A DNA stretch of 64,000 nucleotides from Oreocharis arfaki. Taxonomy: Eukaryota > Chordata > Aves > Passeriformes > Paramythiidae. This document shows, one piece after another, positions 51,801 to 64,000 of this stretch. The position numbers and the translations under genes were made by a program. Position 1 is the stretch's first letter; every line of letters starts with the position of its first letter. The notes under the pieces were generated by a model. That model did no database searches. It worked only from the letters and a program-made list of their open reading frames with translations, and was not told the origin of the DNA. Where the stretch lies: positions 128,950-192,949 of the forward strand of contig VZRR01003267.1 in the NCBI GenBank assembly GCA_013398015.1. The letters are read 5' to 3'.

Positions 51801-54800
51801 AGCACACATCCAGATAATATTATCTATTATTTCTGCTTCAGATGATATCAATCTTGTAATTTCACATTCTTCTGGTGAGGTCTTTTCAGATCTCTCTCTA
51901 TTCCTTTGATGAGTGATGGAGAAATCCATACGTGCAGATCCATACGGCAGTGAACTTTCCAAGCCAAACACAGGAACAGCAGCTTCTAGGAGAGGGTGGC
52001 TTGCCAAGACAAACAAGTTCTGCCAACATTTTAACACCACAGAAGGTCAGTTAGGTTATAATTAAACCTAATTACCATTCTCAAGAATTGCAACATCTTT
52101 TCACTTGAAGTCACCTAATGCTCAGAAAAGGATGAATTCTTATTCTGGATTTTCCAAGAATTGCAGTGATGAGACAATCTAATACTCCCTTTAAATCTGA
52201 ATCATCACTTACCATCATAAAGAAACAAGGCATGTCATCATTAAAAGGAAGATATTTGAGCACTTTATTTAGCCACTAATACTTCCCCTCTCCTGCTTTT
52301 CCCCATTGCTCTGCAGTAATTGCACAGGCTTTTTTTTTTCTTCTGTTCAGTACCACTCTGGGGTTTTTCCATTATTTCACTTTTTTTTTTTTTCCTTTCC
52401 AGAGTTTTATAACCTTTCTGCTTCAGCTCCCTACTTTTAATCCTCTCTATATCTTCAGATCTTCCTGTCTGCTCCCTGGGCAAGCTGGGGATCTGACAGC
52501 AGTAACTTTTCTCTGCCAACTGCTGCCTTGGAAGAGAACTGTGCTGGGAACCACCTGAACTCATCTCACCGAGGAAAAGATGAGATAAAAATTGGTGAAG
52601 CAAAGACTTATTTTTGTCTCCCTCTTTCCTTTTCACACAGGCCAAGAGAAAGTGAGAGAGGGGGAAAAAAAAAACAGGAGTCATTTGGCTGCTTTTCCTC
52701 CATCAGGAGTGCAAACCTGGCCATGCTCGGCCTGGTCTCGTTCAAATGAGCAAGGAGCTGAAAATCCTGGGCTATCAAAGTCACCCAGCTCACAGGGGAG
52801 ACCCTTCAGCTCCTCAGGTACAGCAGCTGGGGGCTGCAGTTCAAGCTGGCATCAGCTGCTGTTGCATGTGGCTGTGTCTTGTGCACGGTGACAAAAGTCT
52901 CTCCCAGCTAGGATGGCCATCCAATAAAAGCATCATTTGATCCCTCCAGAGACTGGAAAACATGAAGGACCATTTGCTTCTAGACTCAAATAACAAAACT
53001 GGAAGACCTGCTCAGCCTGTGGCACGCTGTGCCAGCAGTGAGGACCCCAGCAAAGGGGGCACACGTTGGCAGTGCTGCCAAGAGAGCCAAGTGCCTCGAT
53101 GCAGCCCTTGGAACCCGGCTCCAGCGCTGCAGGGCTGCTCTGAAAGCACCAGGAAGATGCAGGGAGCAGCCCTGCCCTGCACACTGTGTGCCTTGTTCCC
53201 TCCCATCAATGCTCTCTTCATTAACTCCCCTCGACGGACAGCATGAGGCACAGCTTTGTGAAAGCCACCTCGTGCCTCGTACAGCTGTGCTCTCCTACTG
53301 CAAATAGTCCCTCAATTGATAAAAATGCCAGTTTCAGGTATCATATGGTACATGGAGCTCCACCTGCCCTACAGGAGAGTCACATGTCATCAGGGAGTTC
53401 AGATGCCACTTCACTCACCCACGCTTATGTCTTGTAAGGCTTTCAATGTGAGTGGGGCAAAACACAAATCCACAGCATTCTTTTGTTTACTTCCTATTAT
53501 ATTGCTCTTGCATCTCTAAGATTTACTTATAAATTAGTAAATAAATAATTGTTAATTATTAATTATTAATTACTATTCATGCCTGCAGCCCTGCAAAAGC
53601 ACATAGACTGAAATCCTTCACCAACTGAATATGCTGGAGAGCTTGCAATGGGTTTCCAGAACCTGGATTTTCGTTCTCCTTCCCTAGCTGATATAATTAC
53701 TTCTCTGATTCATTTAAATCCAGTTATTTCTTTTGCAGTCTTACCGGGTTGAAAAACCATCTGAGGTGTAAGAGGATTAAGCTGTTTTTCTATAAATTAC
53801 AACGGTGCAAGATGGTCTGGGCACATTGGGGGCTAGAATGGTGGCTATGGTTATGTTTGCTAGGCAGTTCAACATCTCATGACTGATGTTAAGTCTACAA
53901 AATTCAAATTGTCTGTTGCTGAAATAATCCCTCACAACCTATTGCTGCACATACAGCCCACAGACTCTGTATTACAAGACCGAATGACAGAGCTGGTTTT
54001 CTTTTTCAAGGTAATTTTGTATAGGTTAAGTAAAACTCTAGAAGCAAATCAGTTCAAATACTAGTTTGAATAAAATTTCGTATTTTCCCACGTAACAGGG
54101 CAAAACTATACACAGGAAACAGTGGAATAACAAGCAAAACCCCACAGCTTGTGCCTTTACTTTCCAAACCTGAAATCCATTATCTGGAGATCCACCACTT
54201 ACCAGAGCACACGTAGCAGAGAACAGGCTGAGCAGACAGTCCAAAGCTAACTGTCAATCCATTTGCAGCTCAAAACAGCAGTGAACTACTCCAGCTGCTT
54301 TCCAGATCAAAAATATTATTGCCATTTTGCTATCGCTGCATGCTGAGGGTTATGTAACAAAAATGCACGTGTCCCTCTGCCTGGAATGCAATTAATTTCC
54401 TCCCTTCCCACTGCGAGTGGTAAGTAACAATTCAGACAGCCTGGATGCTTCAGTTTGGAGCACGGGCAGGGATGCAACCCTGGAATTATCCCACGTGGTA
54501 ACCCACTATTTGTGACATGCCAGCCTTCTGGAGGTCTTACAGCCAGGGTGTACTTTGCAGTTTGGAAAATAATAAACGTTGTCTTCCTGTTTATGCACGG
54601 CCTCTTACTGTCTGTGGGGTACCCTGAGCGCTTCGCTGCAGTTCTCCAGTTTAACCACAGACTCTGCTTTATGCTGGAATTTTAAGTCTTTTCGTAAGTG
54701 TGCTAATTGGATGAAGTAATTGCTTCCAATCTGAAATCAGCCACTACACTTGCTGTACGCTTTGGTATGCAAAAATCAGGCATCGTACACTTATTAACCT

Positions 54801-55505
54801 TAAAATAGTGGCAAAATCCCCTCCTAATCTACCTAAAATACCCAAACATTCTGCAGGTGGTTGAATTCAGACCTCATAATGCTTAACCACTCCATGGAAT
54901 TTGCTTATATAAAGAGAACAACTGGAAGTCCTTTGCCTAGAACAGCACACTCAAGAAACAAAACCCATTTTCTCAATGCAATCTTTTTTGCATTGTGCCT
55001 TTCACCTCTGCAAGCGCAGCTAAGCCCGTGATATACTTATATAACAACCAGAAGATCTTCAGGACAGGAGCTTCCTTTCTATAAAATATCTGCACCATAC
55101 TTAACTTCTCTCTGTTGTTGCTGTAATAGAAGTACAATGGGGTGACCAACTGTCCTCCAGGGTGTCAGCTGAGATGAAACATTAACTTACTACTTAACTG
55201 CAGCAATTTCCTTTAATGTGTTATTGCTTGGTACAGCTTGTTCTGGGTTACTGGTTGACAGCTCACTTCTGTAGGGAGCACCTGCAGTGGTTTTACTGCT
55301 CTTACCTGGTTAAATAGGCCAGGGCCCGCTCAGATCCCGATGGCTTTTTGGGCTCCACCTTTTTAATGGAGATTCCAGCTTCCCTCATCAGCTGTTTCTC
55401 CATCTTCTTGCGCTCTTTCTTTAATTTTCTTTCCAGTTTTCTCTTTTCCTCTGGAGTAAGTTCTTCCTCTTCCTCTGCAATAAGCTCTTCCTCTTCTTTT
55501 GTAGC
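30717..55505 (-). CDS. C7orf50: C7orf50 orthologue, WKF-domain protein (three 3' coding exons; N-terminus not found)
   Basis: Seen: three minus-strand exons, 55,505-55,306, 35,316-35,235 and 30,899-30,717, joined by GT-AG introns of about 20.0 and 4.3 kb with matching phases. They give 154 residues and a TGA stop. In order these encode an acidic E-rich stretch, a Lys/Arg/Glu-rich helical stretch (LERKLKKERKKMEKQL), the WKF-type core (GWKFQKTRQTWLLLHMYDKE) and a conserved C-terminus ending IRQVLQLLS. Known: human C7orf50 is about 194 residues with the same ending and a WKF domain (DUF2373), detected in nucleoli and RNA-binding surveys. Its molecular role is unclear. The missing 40 or so N-terminal residues should be on exon(s) at higher coordinates, perhaps beyond the window. 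The gene faces CYP2W, as in human 7p22.3. Confidence 0.93.
30900..35234 (-). other. C7orf50 last intron
   Basis: 4.3 kb, donor GTTTGT, acceptor TTTCAAG. AT-rich, no other exon or repeat family recognised. Confidence 0.75.
35235..35316 (-). CDS. C7orf50: C7orf50 WKF-core exon
   Basis: 82 bp. Acceptor CTACAG, first base completes a Ser codon (AG|C) from the upstream exon, then WSKNPEGWKFQKTRQTWLLL to DKEK and donor GTTTGT. This holds the W-K-F tripeptide that names the domain, and it is the most conserved part of the family. Confidence 0.95.
47183..47198 (+). repeat. Homopolymer T16
   Basis: An uninterrupted run of 16 T inside the 20-kb C7orf50 intron. It could be the tail of an old retroposed copy on the minus strand, but no recognisable body adjoins it. 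Confidence 0.8.
53521..53575. repeat. AT-rich low-complexity tract (TTAATTA repeats)
   Basis: Short overlapping units of AATTATT/TTAAT with almost no G or C. A simple-sequence tract in the C7orf50 intron. Confidence 0.75.
55306..55505 (-). CDS. C7orf50: C7orf50 charged-region exon
   Basis: 200 bp. Acceptor TTTCAG, then ATKEEEELIAEEEEELTPEE, a KRK/ERK-rich helical segment and ERALAYLT, ending in two bases (AG) of a split codon before donor GTAAGA. Low-complexity acidic sequence followed by basic sequence mirrors human C7orf50 (LSPEEQRVLERKLKKERKK). It begins in phase 0 if the upstream exon does, so the upstream exon should end on a whole codon. Confidence 0.93.
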
Positions 55506-58500
55506 CTGAAATAATTAACATTTAAACTTTTATCCTTCTATAGGAAAGTGAACAAAATAAGCATAAATATGTAAAAGGTAGTATTTAAAACAAGAAGGTT
55601 TGGGTTTCATATTTTTACTGTTCACTGTACTTCCATCACCTCTCTGCTCCCAGAACCGCAAATGCTGCACTCACAGAGATCTGTCAAACTGCCCTCTATA
55701 GATGATGATGATACTGCTCTGAGCACTACAGGAACCTGAGCACCTTCCACCTATGTATCACACACCATTTCCAACACTTCTCGTGCTGTTTGTTCTCCCA
55801 CACTCAGACCTGACGAGGGCATGTAGGCAGCAGAGGCTGTTTCACAGTGGATGGAGGGTTTGGGTGTTTTTTCAGCACACACACATTTCAGTGGGAGCAG
55901 TAGGGTTCCTTTAAGACCCTCAGTTTGTGTTTGTGTGTAACCACACACTTCCCTGGACTGAGAAAACCTGTCTGCCATGCAGAGGCTTCATCTCGATTAT
56001 GCCAAGGGCAAAGATGTGACAACTACCACCTTCATCCAAGACCTCTTGGAGATCCTTTAGCAATCTTGAGGAAATATATGCACAATCTTCAATAAACACA
56101 TACTGACACATATCTCAAAAGGCTGACATTTCTTTAGGTTTGCAGACAGAACAGTTAATTATTCACATCTAAAACCGTATTACCATAAATACATGCATCA
56201 GTATATCCCAAATGGAAATAAATATTTCATGCACAGATGAAGAGCTTTCAATAGTTTATCTGACTATAAACACTGAGTTTATCCTGGAAAATCCAGTGTG
56301 AGATTACATTGTGTAGAAATAAAATGCTGCTCCATAGCAAGATGAGATTCACTCCAAGCATTCCCAGATGTCTGAGGGAGGTACTCGCCAGGTAAGGTCC
56401 TCTGCTAGAACCTGGGACACCCGTGGAGGCCAACTGGGTGAGAAAAAAATACTCTTCCTCCTCTCTCTGCTCCTCCCTCACCTGTTTTGTGTTCAAAAAA
56501 CCTGTAACTGAAACCTGAATGCACGAGAAGAGCGACTGCTTTATGGCAAGATTGTTTAAAACCACCGCCTATGTTCACAAATCCTTAGTGTTACATCAAC
56601 TCCTGCCAGTCGAGTGCTTTCAAACACAAATCCAGACACAGAGCTAAATAAGGTTATTCTTGCTGACATTCAACCAAAGAATGTTAAACAAGACAATACC
56701 TGAACACAATCTTATTTGCCAAAAACACCTGCTGGGCCCTAAACATTTGTTCAGCGTCAATTCACCTATCATCTGAGCTTACTCTGACTCATCTTTTCAA
56801 CTTGGTGTTTTCACAGACCAAAGAAAGGCTAAAAAAGCAGAAATTAGAACAAATAAAAGTAGGGCACTAAAGAGGATTTGCTTTCCTTGTTTAAAATGCT
56901 TTTTAGCTACTTTTACGGAAAGGAAAAGCCAGCATTCATTGACAACACAGGCAAAAAAGCAACATATGTTGCATTTGTATGGAAGTTACTTTATAGCTCA
57001 TGCTGAGAACAAAAATAATATTTAGGGTGAAGGTAGAATTGAATTGTTACACAGGAAACAACGTTTTCATTTGAAAAGCCACCCTGGTACTTACAAAAAT
57101 AACAACCCAGCCACACAAAGCCCTGGAAAACACTGAGGGTGGTCATTTATAAAGTGTTTGTAAAAGATTACTACAGCAGCTGTCCAACAGACGACACACT
57201 ACAGTTAATCTTCTTTTAAAAATAATGTAATGAATTTGTTTACTTTTCTGTGAGCCACGGAGCTTTCAAATAAAGTGACTGTGGCACATCATTAGAGCCA
57301 GTCTGATAAAGAGGCCTCTGCTTCTTCATACTTACAGTAAATGCATATCTCGGTAACTCCCCTTCCCCCCACATTCCTCGCATTATCAAAAAGCTTTTTA
57401 TCCTCCTCCCTGACCGCTCCATTAAAAACAAAACAAGTTGCTCCCTCCCTGTAGGTCCCAACGTAAATACCGAGCCCTAACAACGTTTGTTTCCAGCATG
57501 GATGGCCAATACACAAGAGTATTGTTCTCCTGCAGGGCTGTCCCGGCGGGAAATGGTCGGGATTTACAGCTGGAAGAACCTTCTGCCAGCCCACAGCATC
57601 ACCCAGGGAAAGCTGGATACATCAGGCTTCTGCCTGGGACTCCCAGCACACGTACTGCCAAAGTCCTTACAACAGCTCAAACAACTTCTCTACTTCCAAA
57701 TATACTTTTATCCGTCCATGTCAACTTGGTTGATTCAGTAGGACGGGCTACAGTCTGTCCCAGGCTGGCTTTTAATTTGAAAACCTCAGGTTTTACGTGT
57801 TTCAGAAAATACCTGCATTTGGTGGTACAGTCCCCACTGAAGCTGAGGGTGATTTAATCACAATTTACATTTAAAAAGCCCCTTCTCCCAAACCTGGGAC
57901 TTGAAAGAAACTAAACCCAAACCTTCCACTGGAATTTAAATCCTAGCTGTATTTATTATTTATTAATCTATTGCATCACCTCTCCTTTCCTTAAATCAAC
58001 AGCCTTAGTTTTTAATTTTGTTTTCCCCAAACCATGAGTGTGACTGTTCTTCTGGAAGATGTTTGTGACCCATTTGGATTAAGAGTTTAAGTGTTATACC
58101 ATTATTTAAACTGAAAAAAAGCCAACCAACAGGACTTCATTGTTTTGAGGTCATAAATATTCCAGGTTGTCTCCTTCTATATTTATAAAGTGACATCACA
58201 ATTTGTAGCGCTACAATTTAGCCTTAACTACAACATTGTAAAGTCCCTATTTGAGCGTGTGAGACACTTGTTTATTGACATGATAAATTTAAACCACATG
58301 CACACAGAAAAACACAACACTTGCTTATTTGCAAAGCCTGCTGAGAGCTACCACACCACCTTGGGCTGTGGGCTCATTAGATCTCAATCTAAACAAGGTC
58401 AGGCCAGGTCAGCACACTTGAATGAATGACATTCAGAGGAGAGCCAGTGTTCCCTCATGATTAAGGAGGTGGGAGTCTTCCACTTGGAAACTTTCCAGAA

Positions 58501-61299
58501 GGCCTGAAAAGGTGCTAAAAGGGATATTGCCACTGGATGCCATTTTTCTGAGCAAGAGCCAGACCCCCAAATCCTTCACACTTAGGCTCATAAAAGCCCA
58601 CGTCGGCTTTGCACGGGCACGGAGATGGGAGCTCAGGCACCCTGGAGCAAATTCCCAAAGTTTCTATCATACCATGTCCATCTGCAGGCAAAGTGCTGGG
58701 AGTGCCAATACAGTGCCTTTCATCAATGCCAGCCCCCAACTTTCTGAACTGTGTGTAAATATAGCAATATGCTCTAAATAGTCCAAGACATCTGACTCAG
58801 AATAGCTGGAGGCTTCAGCTGTGGCAGTTTTAGATACCAGTTAAAGTTTTCCATCATTCTTTGTAATCTGGAAGTATTGCACAAATTTGAAATATCTTAT
58901 AAATGATCTTCAGAAGTGAGCTTACGATCATAAATGGGGATCCAGCTCACACAGAAGGGAAGCATTTAATACTATAAAGCAGCCCTGCTAAGCAACGCAG
59001 AACAGAGAAAAATAGCTAGAACTGCAGGAGAAACCAGCAAAAAGATGTACAGGTTCTCTTGAACATATCTGACCCTTTTTTTTTTTGCTGCAACAAGAGT
59101 GGCAGAACCAAACAGGTGTAGTTTTTGAGGGTAGTTTCTGTATCTGCATAAAAGCTTGTACTGCCAGGGGACTATGAACTGCAATAGCTGAGCAAGCAGC
59201 ACCAAGATGGGAATAACAGCACCAATAACAGCACACTAATTGTGTTGTGCTTCTGTAGAGCACTAAGTGCATTTTTAAATTTGTTTCCAGTCCTTGACGG
59301 CCTCACCCTTAAGTAGAACTGAAGACATCTCCTAAAAACTTCTGTTCCTCCTCGTCACTGCTTCAAAACTCCCACGTTTGCACCCCTGGTTGTCCATTGC
59401 CAGCACAGAATAATGTTGATGGAGTCAGAAACTCTGAGGAATTGCCACGATGAACAGAATATTCCTATACTAAATTTTGCCTTTGGGATTCGTCTCTGTA
59501 GGTCTGAACTTCCTGCCTGATCAAGGTTTTGGCTTTGCTGCCAAACCTATAGAAGGAACCACAGACCAAGCCACAAAACCAAATCCACTATTTATTAGAA
59601 GCAGTGAATCCAGCTCCTCCAAAACCAGCAGACTTTTATCCTTTTCTCCCAGCGCAGCACCACAAGTCTGTACAACAGCAAAGCCAGCAACAGCAGAAAC
59701 TCAAAGGAATAAATAACAGTGACACACATATAAAAAGGGCGTCAAATTTTTGAACTCCAGAGAGTTCAAAACGGAGGGGAAATGGATTACATGACTTATT
59801 TCATAGTAGGAGCATTGTATCGCCTTGTTTGTTCATGAAGCTCATGTTATTTCATAACTTTTAACATGGAGAAATGTCAAAAGGGGCTTTGTTCACTGAC
59901 CAAGAGCTACTGACACATCATGTAATGGCTTCTGCTTAGGAGTAGCCTTTTGCCCCCCAAATGCCCCGTGAACGATATCAGCATGCAAAACGTCCTGTTC
60001 CTGCCTCACACAATACTTATGGACCCAGATAAATAACTGGCCATCTGCCAGCCTAAAAACAAAAAGCAGAATCTATAAACACAGTTCAAAACCCACAGAG
60101 AAGAAAGGCTGGCAGACCCTTAGACACGAGGTTCATAAAAGAAAGATTGACAAATGATTTACTGCCCAAGGCTGGCCAAAGAGCTGTGCTACAACTACAG
60201 CTAGAGAATTTGCATAAAACAGTTCATGGCCATACTGAATTTAAATAAGTATTTTCTATCACTTAGCATCCTATGAAAAGTAGAAGTATGACCAGAGAGG
60301 GCATATGAAATTTCATTACTGTGCAGAAAGCAAATTTTAAATGAAAAGCAACATGCAGAAGTATTCCTAAATAATGTCTGTGGCGCTTACAGAAGAAGAC
60401 CTTTTAGAAGTTATATACTAATCAAAGAAAAATATAAATTTTTTCATAAAAGCTAGGTGTTTTTAGAATTTCAACTCCTCACAAGAAAAACACTGGCAAT
60501 AATTTATATTAAGTTGATTTGGAAAGCTTTCTGTAGATTCAACCCAGGCAGAGAAGCCTCAAACAAGTTCTGCAGGAAACCAGATTTAAGTAAGAACAGC
60601 ATTTTTATCTTTCTGCTCCAAGAAAGGATTCTTTTTGTGGCCATGTAAATGTTGTTGGTATTTTTTTTTTTAAAAGCCTCCTTGTTTATACAGCTATTGT
60701 ATCTCAGGAACACAAGTGATCACCCTAAACTTGCAGCTGTAATTTAGAATAGATGCACCTTGATGAGCTTGAAACCTGCTTTAATTTACAACTGTGTGAT
60801 CTTTGCATGTCTCATATTTACAGCCAATTGTGAAGAGCACATAAAGTGTTATCATTAGCAACTGGTGAATAAGAAGAAATTGAACAATTACATGAAAGCA
60901 TTTACAGGCACGCAGAATACACAACTTAAAGAATGCATCTTGTTGAATTCCACTTTATAGACTGTTACTCCTGTAAAGTGCATAGTCCTGTGCTGCGGCA
61001 GATTAAGTTCTAAGGCATAAATTAGGATCGTATTGTATTTCTCATTTTTCTCCACCAGTATCACAGCCCCGAGTGCAACAGAAATACTTGAGACACCACC
61101 ACAACTGCAGGCTCGGGGAATGCAGTTCTGCTTCATTTGCAACTGCAGCACGGCCAGGAATTTTCACGTATTTGCTGAAGGATTTTGCTTACTCCCCTAC
61201 TCTTAATTAAACCACGTTAACCAATCAGTAGAACACGGAATTAAAAAAAAAAAAAAACCCTTGGAAATCATTCGTATCCACATCCCTGTGGCTTACACA
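55506..61299. other. Upstream C7orf50 intron, no exon recognised
   Basis: I searched the minus strand for a Lys-rich N-terminal coding exon with an initiator ATG and found no convincing one. No other gene or repeat family recognised. Confidence 0.5.
61243..61257 (+). repeat. Homopolymer A15
   Basis: Fifteen A residues just upstream of the CpG-containing block. No adjoining retroposon body recognised. Confidence 0.8.
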
Positions 61300-62560
61300 C
61301 AGCCCCCTTTTAACCCCTCCCCAGAAACGCAGAGGAATTTTAATAGAAGGAGCACGAGACTGTCGCAGCACTCGGCGCTTTCACTGCCACCAAAGTCGCC
61401 CCCTTCAGCGGTGCTGACAATTTCTTCCGAGGCTTAAAAAGGCTTTGGGCTGCGAGAGGAGGTAGAAGCAGAGCAGAGGCTGTTTTGAAATCCTTGCTGG
61501 AGAATAAGGAAAAAAAAATAAATAAATAAATAAACCAACCCCAAACCACGAGCTCGAATCTCCTCCAATGAAAGAGGTACCACAGGGTGTAGGCAGGTTG
61601 CCAGGCGAGCTCGGCAGCGTGACCGCACTGCATTGAGTTTCTTTAATGAAAGCCAGGAAAGAACACATTACACAGTGTTTCTTCTGAGAGCCAGCGAGCC
61701 TCCAGTGATTGAAATCAATAAAAACAGTCGGCAAGGGGCCCAGTGGGGGAAGAGAGAAATCTCCACTACAGCATTCAGTTTGCTTCCCACTTTCTCCCTC
61801 CCCCTCTAAAGTTAAACTCCGAAGATCACCATGACAAGCTACTTCGCTTCCAGCGCTGGGAAGACGCTGGTGGGGATTTAAAGGAAGCGAGCGCTTTCCT
61901 TCGCCTCCCTGACTTTGCTCTCCCCACGGCGCGAAGGAAATGAAAGGCTTGTTTGGAGTTTGAATCCCGCCTGGAAAAACTTCATTGGACAAGTGCATCG
62001 CTCTGCATTTCAGGAAAGGGATGGATTTTACGGTCAGAGAATGCTAAAAGGTGAGAGGGGGAAGAAAAGCAGGAATCTGATCCAGCCGGAGCCCACGAAC
62101 AGGGTAGGATGTCCAAGCCGGCAGAGGGGACCTCTGGAGCTGCGGGAAGGACTGCGAGCAAGTGCCTGAGATCATCCGCATCCTGAGGCACCCGGAACGC
62201 TGGGAACACGTGACGGACACGCCGACCCAGGTAAGCAGAACCTGCTTTTGACAATCCTCTGTCCCGCGTCCGAAAGCCGAGAGACCCTTCTGCTCCAGCC
62301 CGCACAGTCTGCCCCACGTCCGCCCTCGTTAACCTCGGGCGACTTAGCGCTAAGCTTGTCCCGTCTGAGGACCGTGTCAGGCCACTAATCCTCACTGAAC
62401 TATAAACCGTGCACAAAAGCCCTTTGTTTACCCGTTTTGTGTTGAATTTGCGAGCTGACAAGGTAGGATGGGGCCACTGCACAAGTCCAGCCCCCCCAGG
62501 AGCTCCCGCTCCACGCGGGCCCGCTCGGAGCAAGAAGGGAACGCGGCTGACACCGCACGC
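61300..62560 (+). promoter_or_regulatory. CpG-containing putative promoter with + strand first exon
   Basis: CpG dinucleotides are clearly denser than in the surrounding intron. On the + strand there are an inverted CCAAT box (ATTGG, 61,984-61,988), a palindromic E-box CACGTG (62,207-62,212), and consensus splice donors AAAAG|GTGAGA (62,050/62,051) and CCCAG|GTAAGC (62,230/62,231). No ATG-initiated coding frame spans to either donor convincingly, so a first exon would be mainly non-coding. By synteny, human GPR146 lies on the opposite strand inside a C7orf50 intron with non-coding 5' exons, so this could be its promoter, with its coding exon beyond the window. An alternative is a bidirectional or alternative C7orf50 promoter. 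Confidence 0.5.
61517..61534 (+). repeat. (AAAT)n short tetranucleotide repeat
   Basis: About four AAAT units following an A-run, inside the putative promoter block. Confidence 0.8.
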
Positions 62561-64000
62561 TGGAGCTGCCTGTGATCTGAGAGAGCGCCAGTAATGGATT
62601 TCTAATATGGTCCATATTTATCTATTTTATTTATGTATTTTAATCACCATGGCAGCCACATACAGAACATACTTGCACCGAGTTCCATGTGCTGCTCGGC
62701 ACCGCGACTCGCATGCACGGGGGCTAGGCTGCTTGTTTTGTCAGAAAAGAACTCTGCAATTAGTTGTGAAAGCAGGCAAGGGGGATTTCTGGCACGTTGT
62801 GTAGGACCGACCGACACAGGTTTATGCAGCACGTGTGTATCTGCCCTTACCCTAATGCAAACAGGCTTTATCCCCAATAAACACAGGGAAGGCACAGATA
62901 ACAGCTGGAGGTCACAACACTGCTCTCAAGTTTTTGGCCGACTTCAGATGATTTATGTAGACCTCAGCGAGACATGGAGAGTGAAATCAAAGCCTGCCGT
63001 CTGCAAGGCAAGCAAAAATGATGATAGCTACATCTCTTCTCCAGCAGAGGCAGGAATTCACTGGGACAGATAATAAATAGGTGCCTGTGGAGCAAGAGCA
63101 ACAATGCTTGTCCCCCTCATGCTGGTCATCATTAGATGTTGACAGCAACACACATGCTCACTGCTGGAGAGAGCTGGGGAGGGGTTGGATGCCTCCACTT
63201 CCACGTTTCGGCACCTCTTTATCCCCAGCCTGTAGGGTACAAAGCCTGGTTGGCTCCGAAGGTAGAGAGAAGAAACTTCCCAGCACCTCCTCCAGCTCAG
63301 TACCAGCAGAATGCATGAATTTAGTGCAGCAAGTGCAGATGTCCATCTGCAGGTGCAGTGTTGCTCTTTCCTTGGAAAACACACACTTTTAAAGAGTCAC
63401 TTTGTTATTTTCACATCACACAGAAACGGATGACTCACCCACTCAAAGAATGACCCGGAGAACACCCCCATGACCAAAAGTAAAAGGCATAAGTTGAAGC
63501 ATGAACCGTTCTAATAAAGCTATGAAATTAAGTATTTAAATAGTAAGAAGCTTCTAGACTAATTTATTAATCCAGTTTTGAACTTTTCATACAAAGCAAT
63601 TGCAAAATTATAGCTGAATGTGTAATTAAAGAGCAATAATCTACAATGAAAAAGCAAAGTTATGATTCATAATGAAACAGGACTCTATATGAAGTTCTGG
63701 GCATACCCACAGACCCACAATTCATTCTGCAGAATCAGTTCTCCGTTTTGCCTCCCCTGCACAGATCCTCTGCAGAAATGACAGCACCTTCATAGCTCAG
63801 GAATCACAGCAATCATTCCCACACCAATCAACAAGTCTGCTTTGCACTCCTCTTGGAGCTAAATTTATCCTTATGCAGAGGAACTCATTAGAGTCTTTAT
63901 TTAACGTTTCAGACAAGGAAAGCTTAGGTGAGACTTACACAACACATATCACTTGTACTGACATTCTCAAGCTCAAGTGATTTTCCTCCCCATTACTCCC
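62561..64000. other. Flank of putative promoter, no gene recognised
   Basis: The CpG density falls again. Frames up to about 146 residues occur on both strands without recognisable domains. AT-rich towards the end of the window. Confidence 0.5.

Larger units (their letters stand above)
35317..55305 (-). other. C7orf50 20-kb intron
   Basis: Donor GTAAGA, acceptor CTACAG. AT-rich, with several low-complexity runs (T16 at 47,183-47,198; AT-only stretch at 53,521-53,575). The segment 45,575-45,850 is rich in TAAT-type motifs and may be conserved. No nested gene was recognised on either strand. Confidence 0.6.

Noticed and set aside
52265..52684. 139-residue Lys/Glu-rich minus-strand frame inside the 20-kb C7orf50 intron
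   Set aside because: It resembles the charged texture of C7orf50, but the Lys runs come from T-homopolymers on the + strand, and no matching acceptor/donor pair in phase with the flanking exons was found.
62100..62230. Open frame reading QVPEIIRILRHPERWEHV before the donor at 62,231
   Set aside because: Looks protein-like, but it follows an in-frame TAG and has no ATG, and I recognise no family. Treated as part of a non-coding first exon candidate.

Overview
This is a vertebrate nuclear locus, most likely from a bird. The genes are split by GT-AG introns, there is a 3'-end fragment of a CR1 LINE (the dominant retrotransposon of birds and other sauropsids) near 11.03-11.14 kb, and gene order matches the human 7p22.3 block CYP2W1 - C7orf50, with the two genes facing each other tail to tail. 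I cannot name the species from sequence alone.

Region 1 (1-9.2 kb, + strand) holds a complete-looking nine-exon cytochrome P450 family 2 gene. I call it CYP2W (CYP2W1-like) from exon-by-exon resemblance to CYP2W1. All eight introns have GT-AG ends, phases are continuous, the visible frame is 499 residues plus stop, and the membrane anchor, PPGP hinge, WxxxR, AGTET, ExxR and heme-cysteine motifs are all present. Only the initiator Met is cut by the window edge.

Region 2 (9.2-30.5 kb) is intergenic and holds two recognisable things. One is the CR1 fragment. The other is a decayed second CYP2W copy on the minus strand (exon 5-, 6- and 7-like remnants between 13,280 and 11,543) lying tail to tail with the intact gene. 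The rest is non-coding as far as I can see, with a GC-rich block at 16.5-17.3 kb and an unexplained, possibly conserved block at 21.5-22.0 kb.

Region 3 (30.5-64 kb, minus strand) is the 3' part of the C7orf50 orthologue, a small, highly charged WKF-domain protein. Three coding exons are spread over 25 kb with introns of 4.3 and 20.0 kb. The N-terminal exon or exons were not found and probably lie beyond 64 kb. A CpG-containing block at 61.3-62.5 kb carries good splice-donor sites on the opposite (+) strand. It looks like a promoter with a non-coding first exon, possibly that of GPR146, which lies inside a C7orf50 intron on the opposite strand in human.

The genes do not form a shared pathway. 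CYP2W is an ER-bound monooxygenase and C7orf50 is a probably nuclear/nucleolar protein of poorly known role. I found no evidence of a previously undescribed multi-gene system. The most informative unusual feature is the inverted CYP2W relic.
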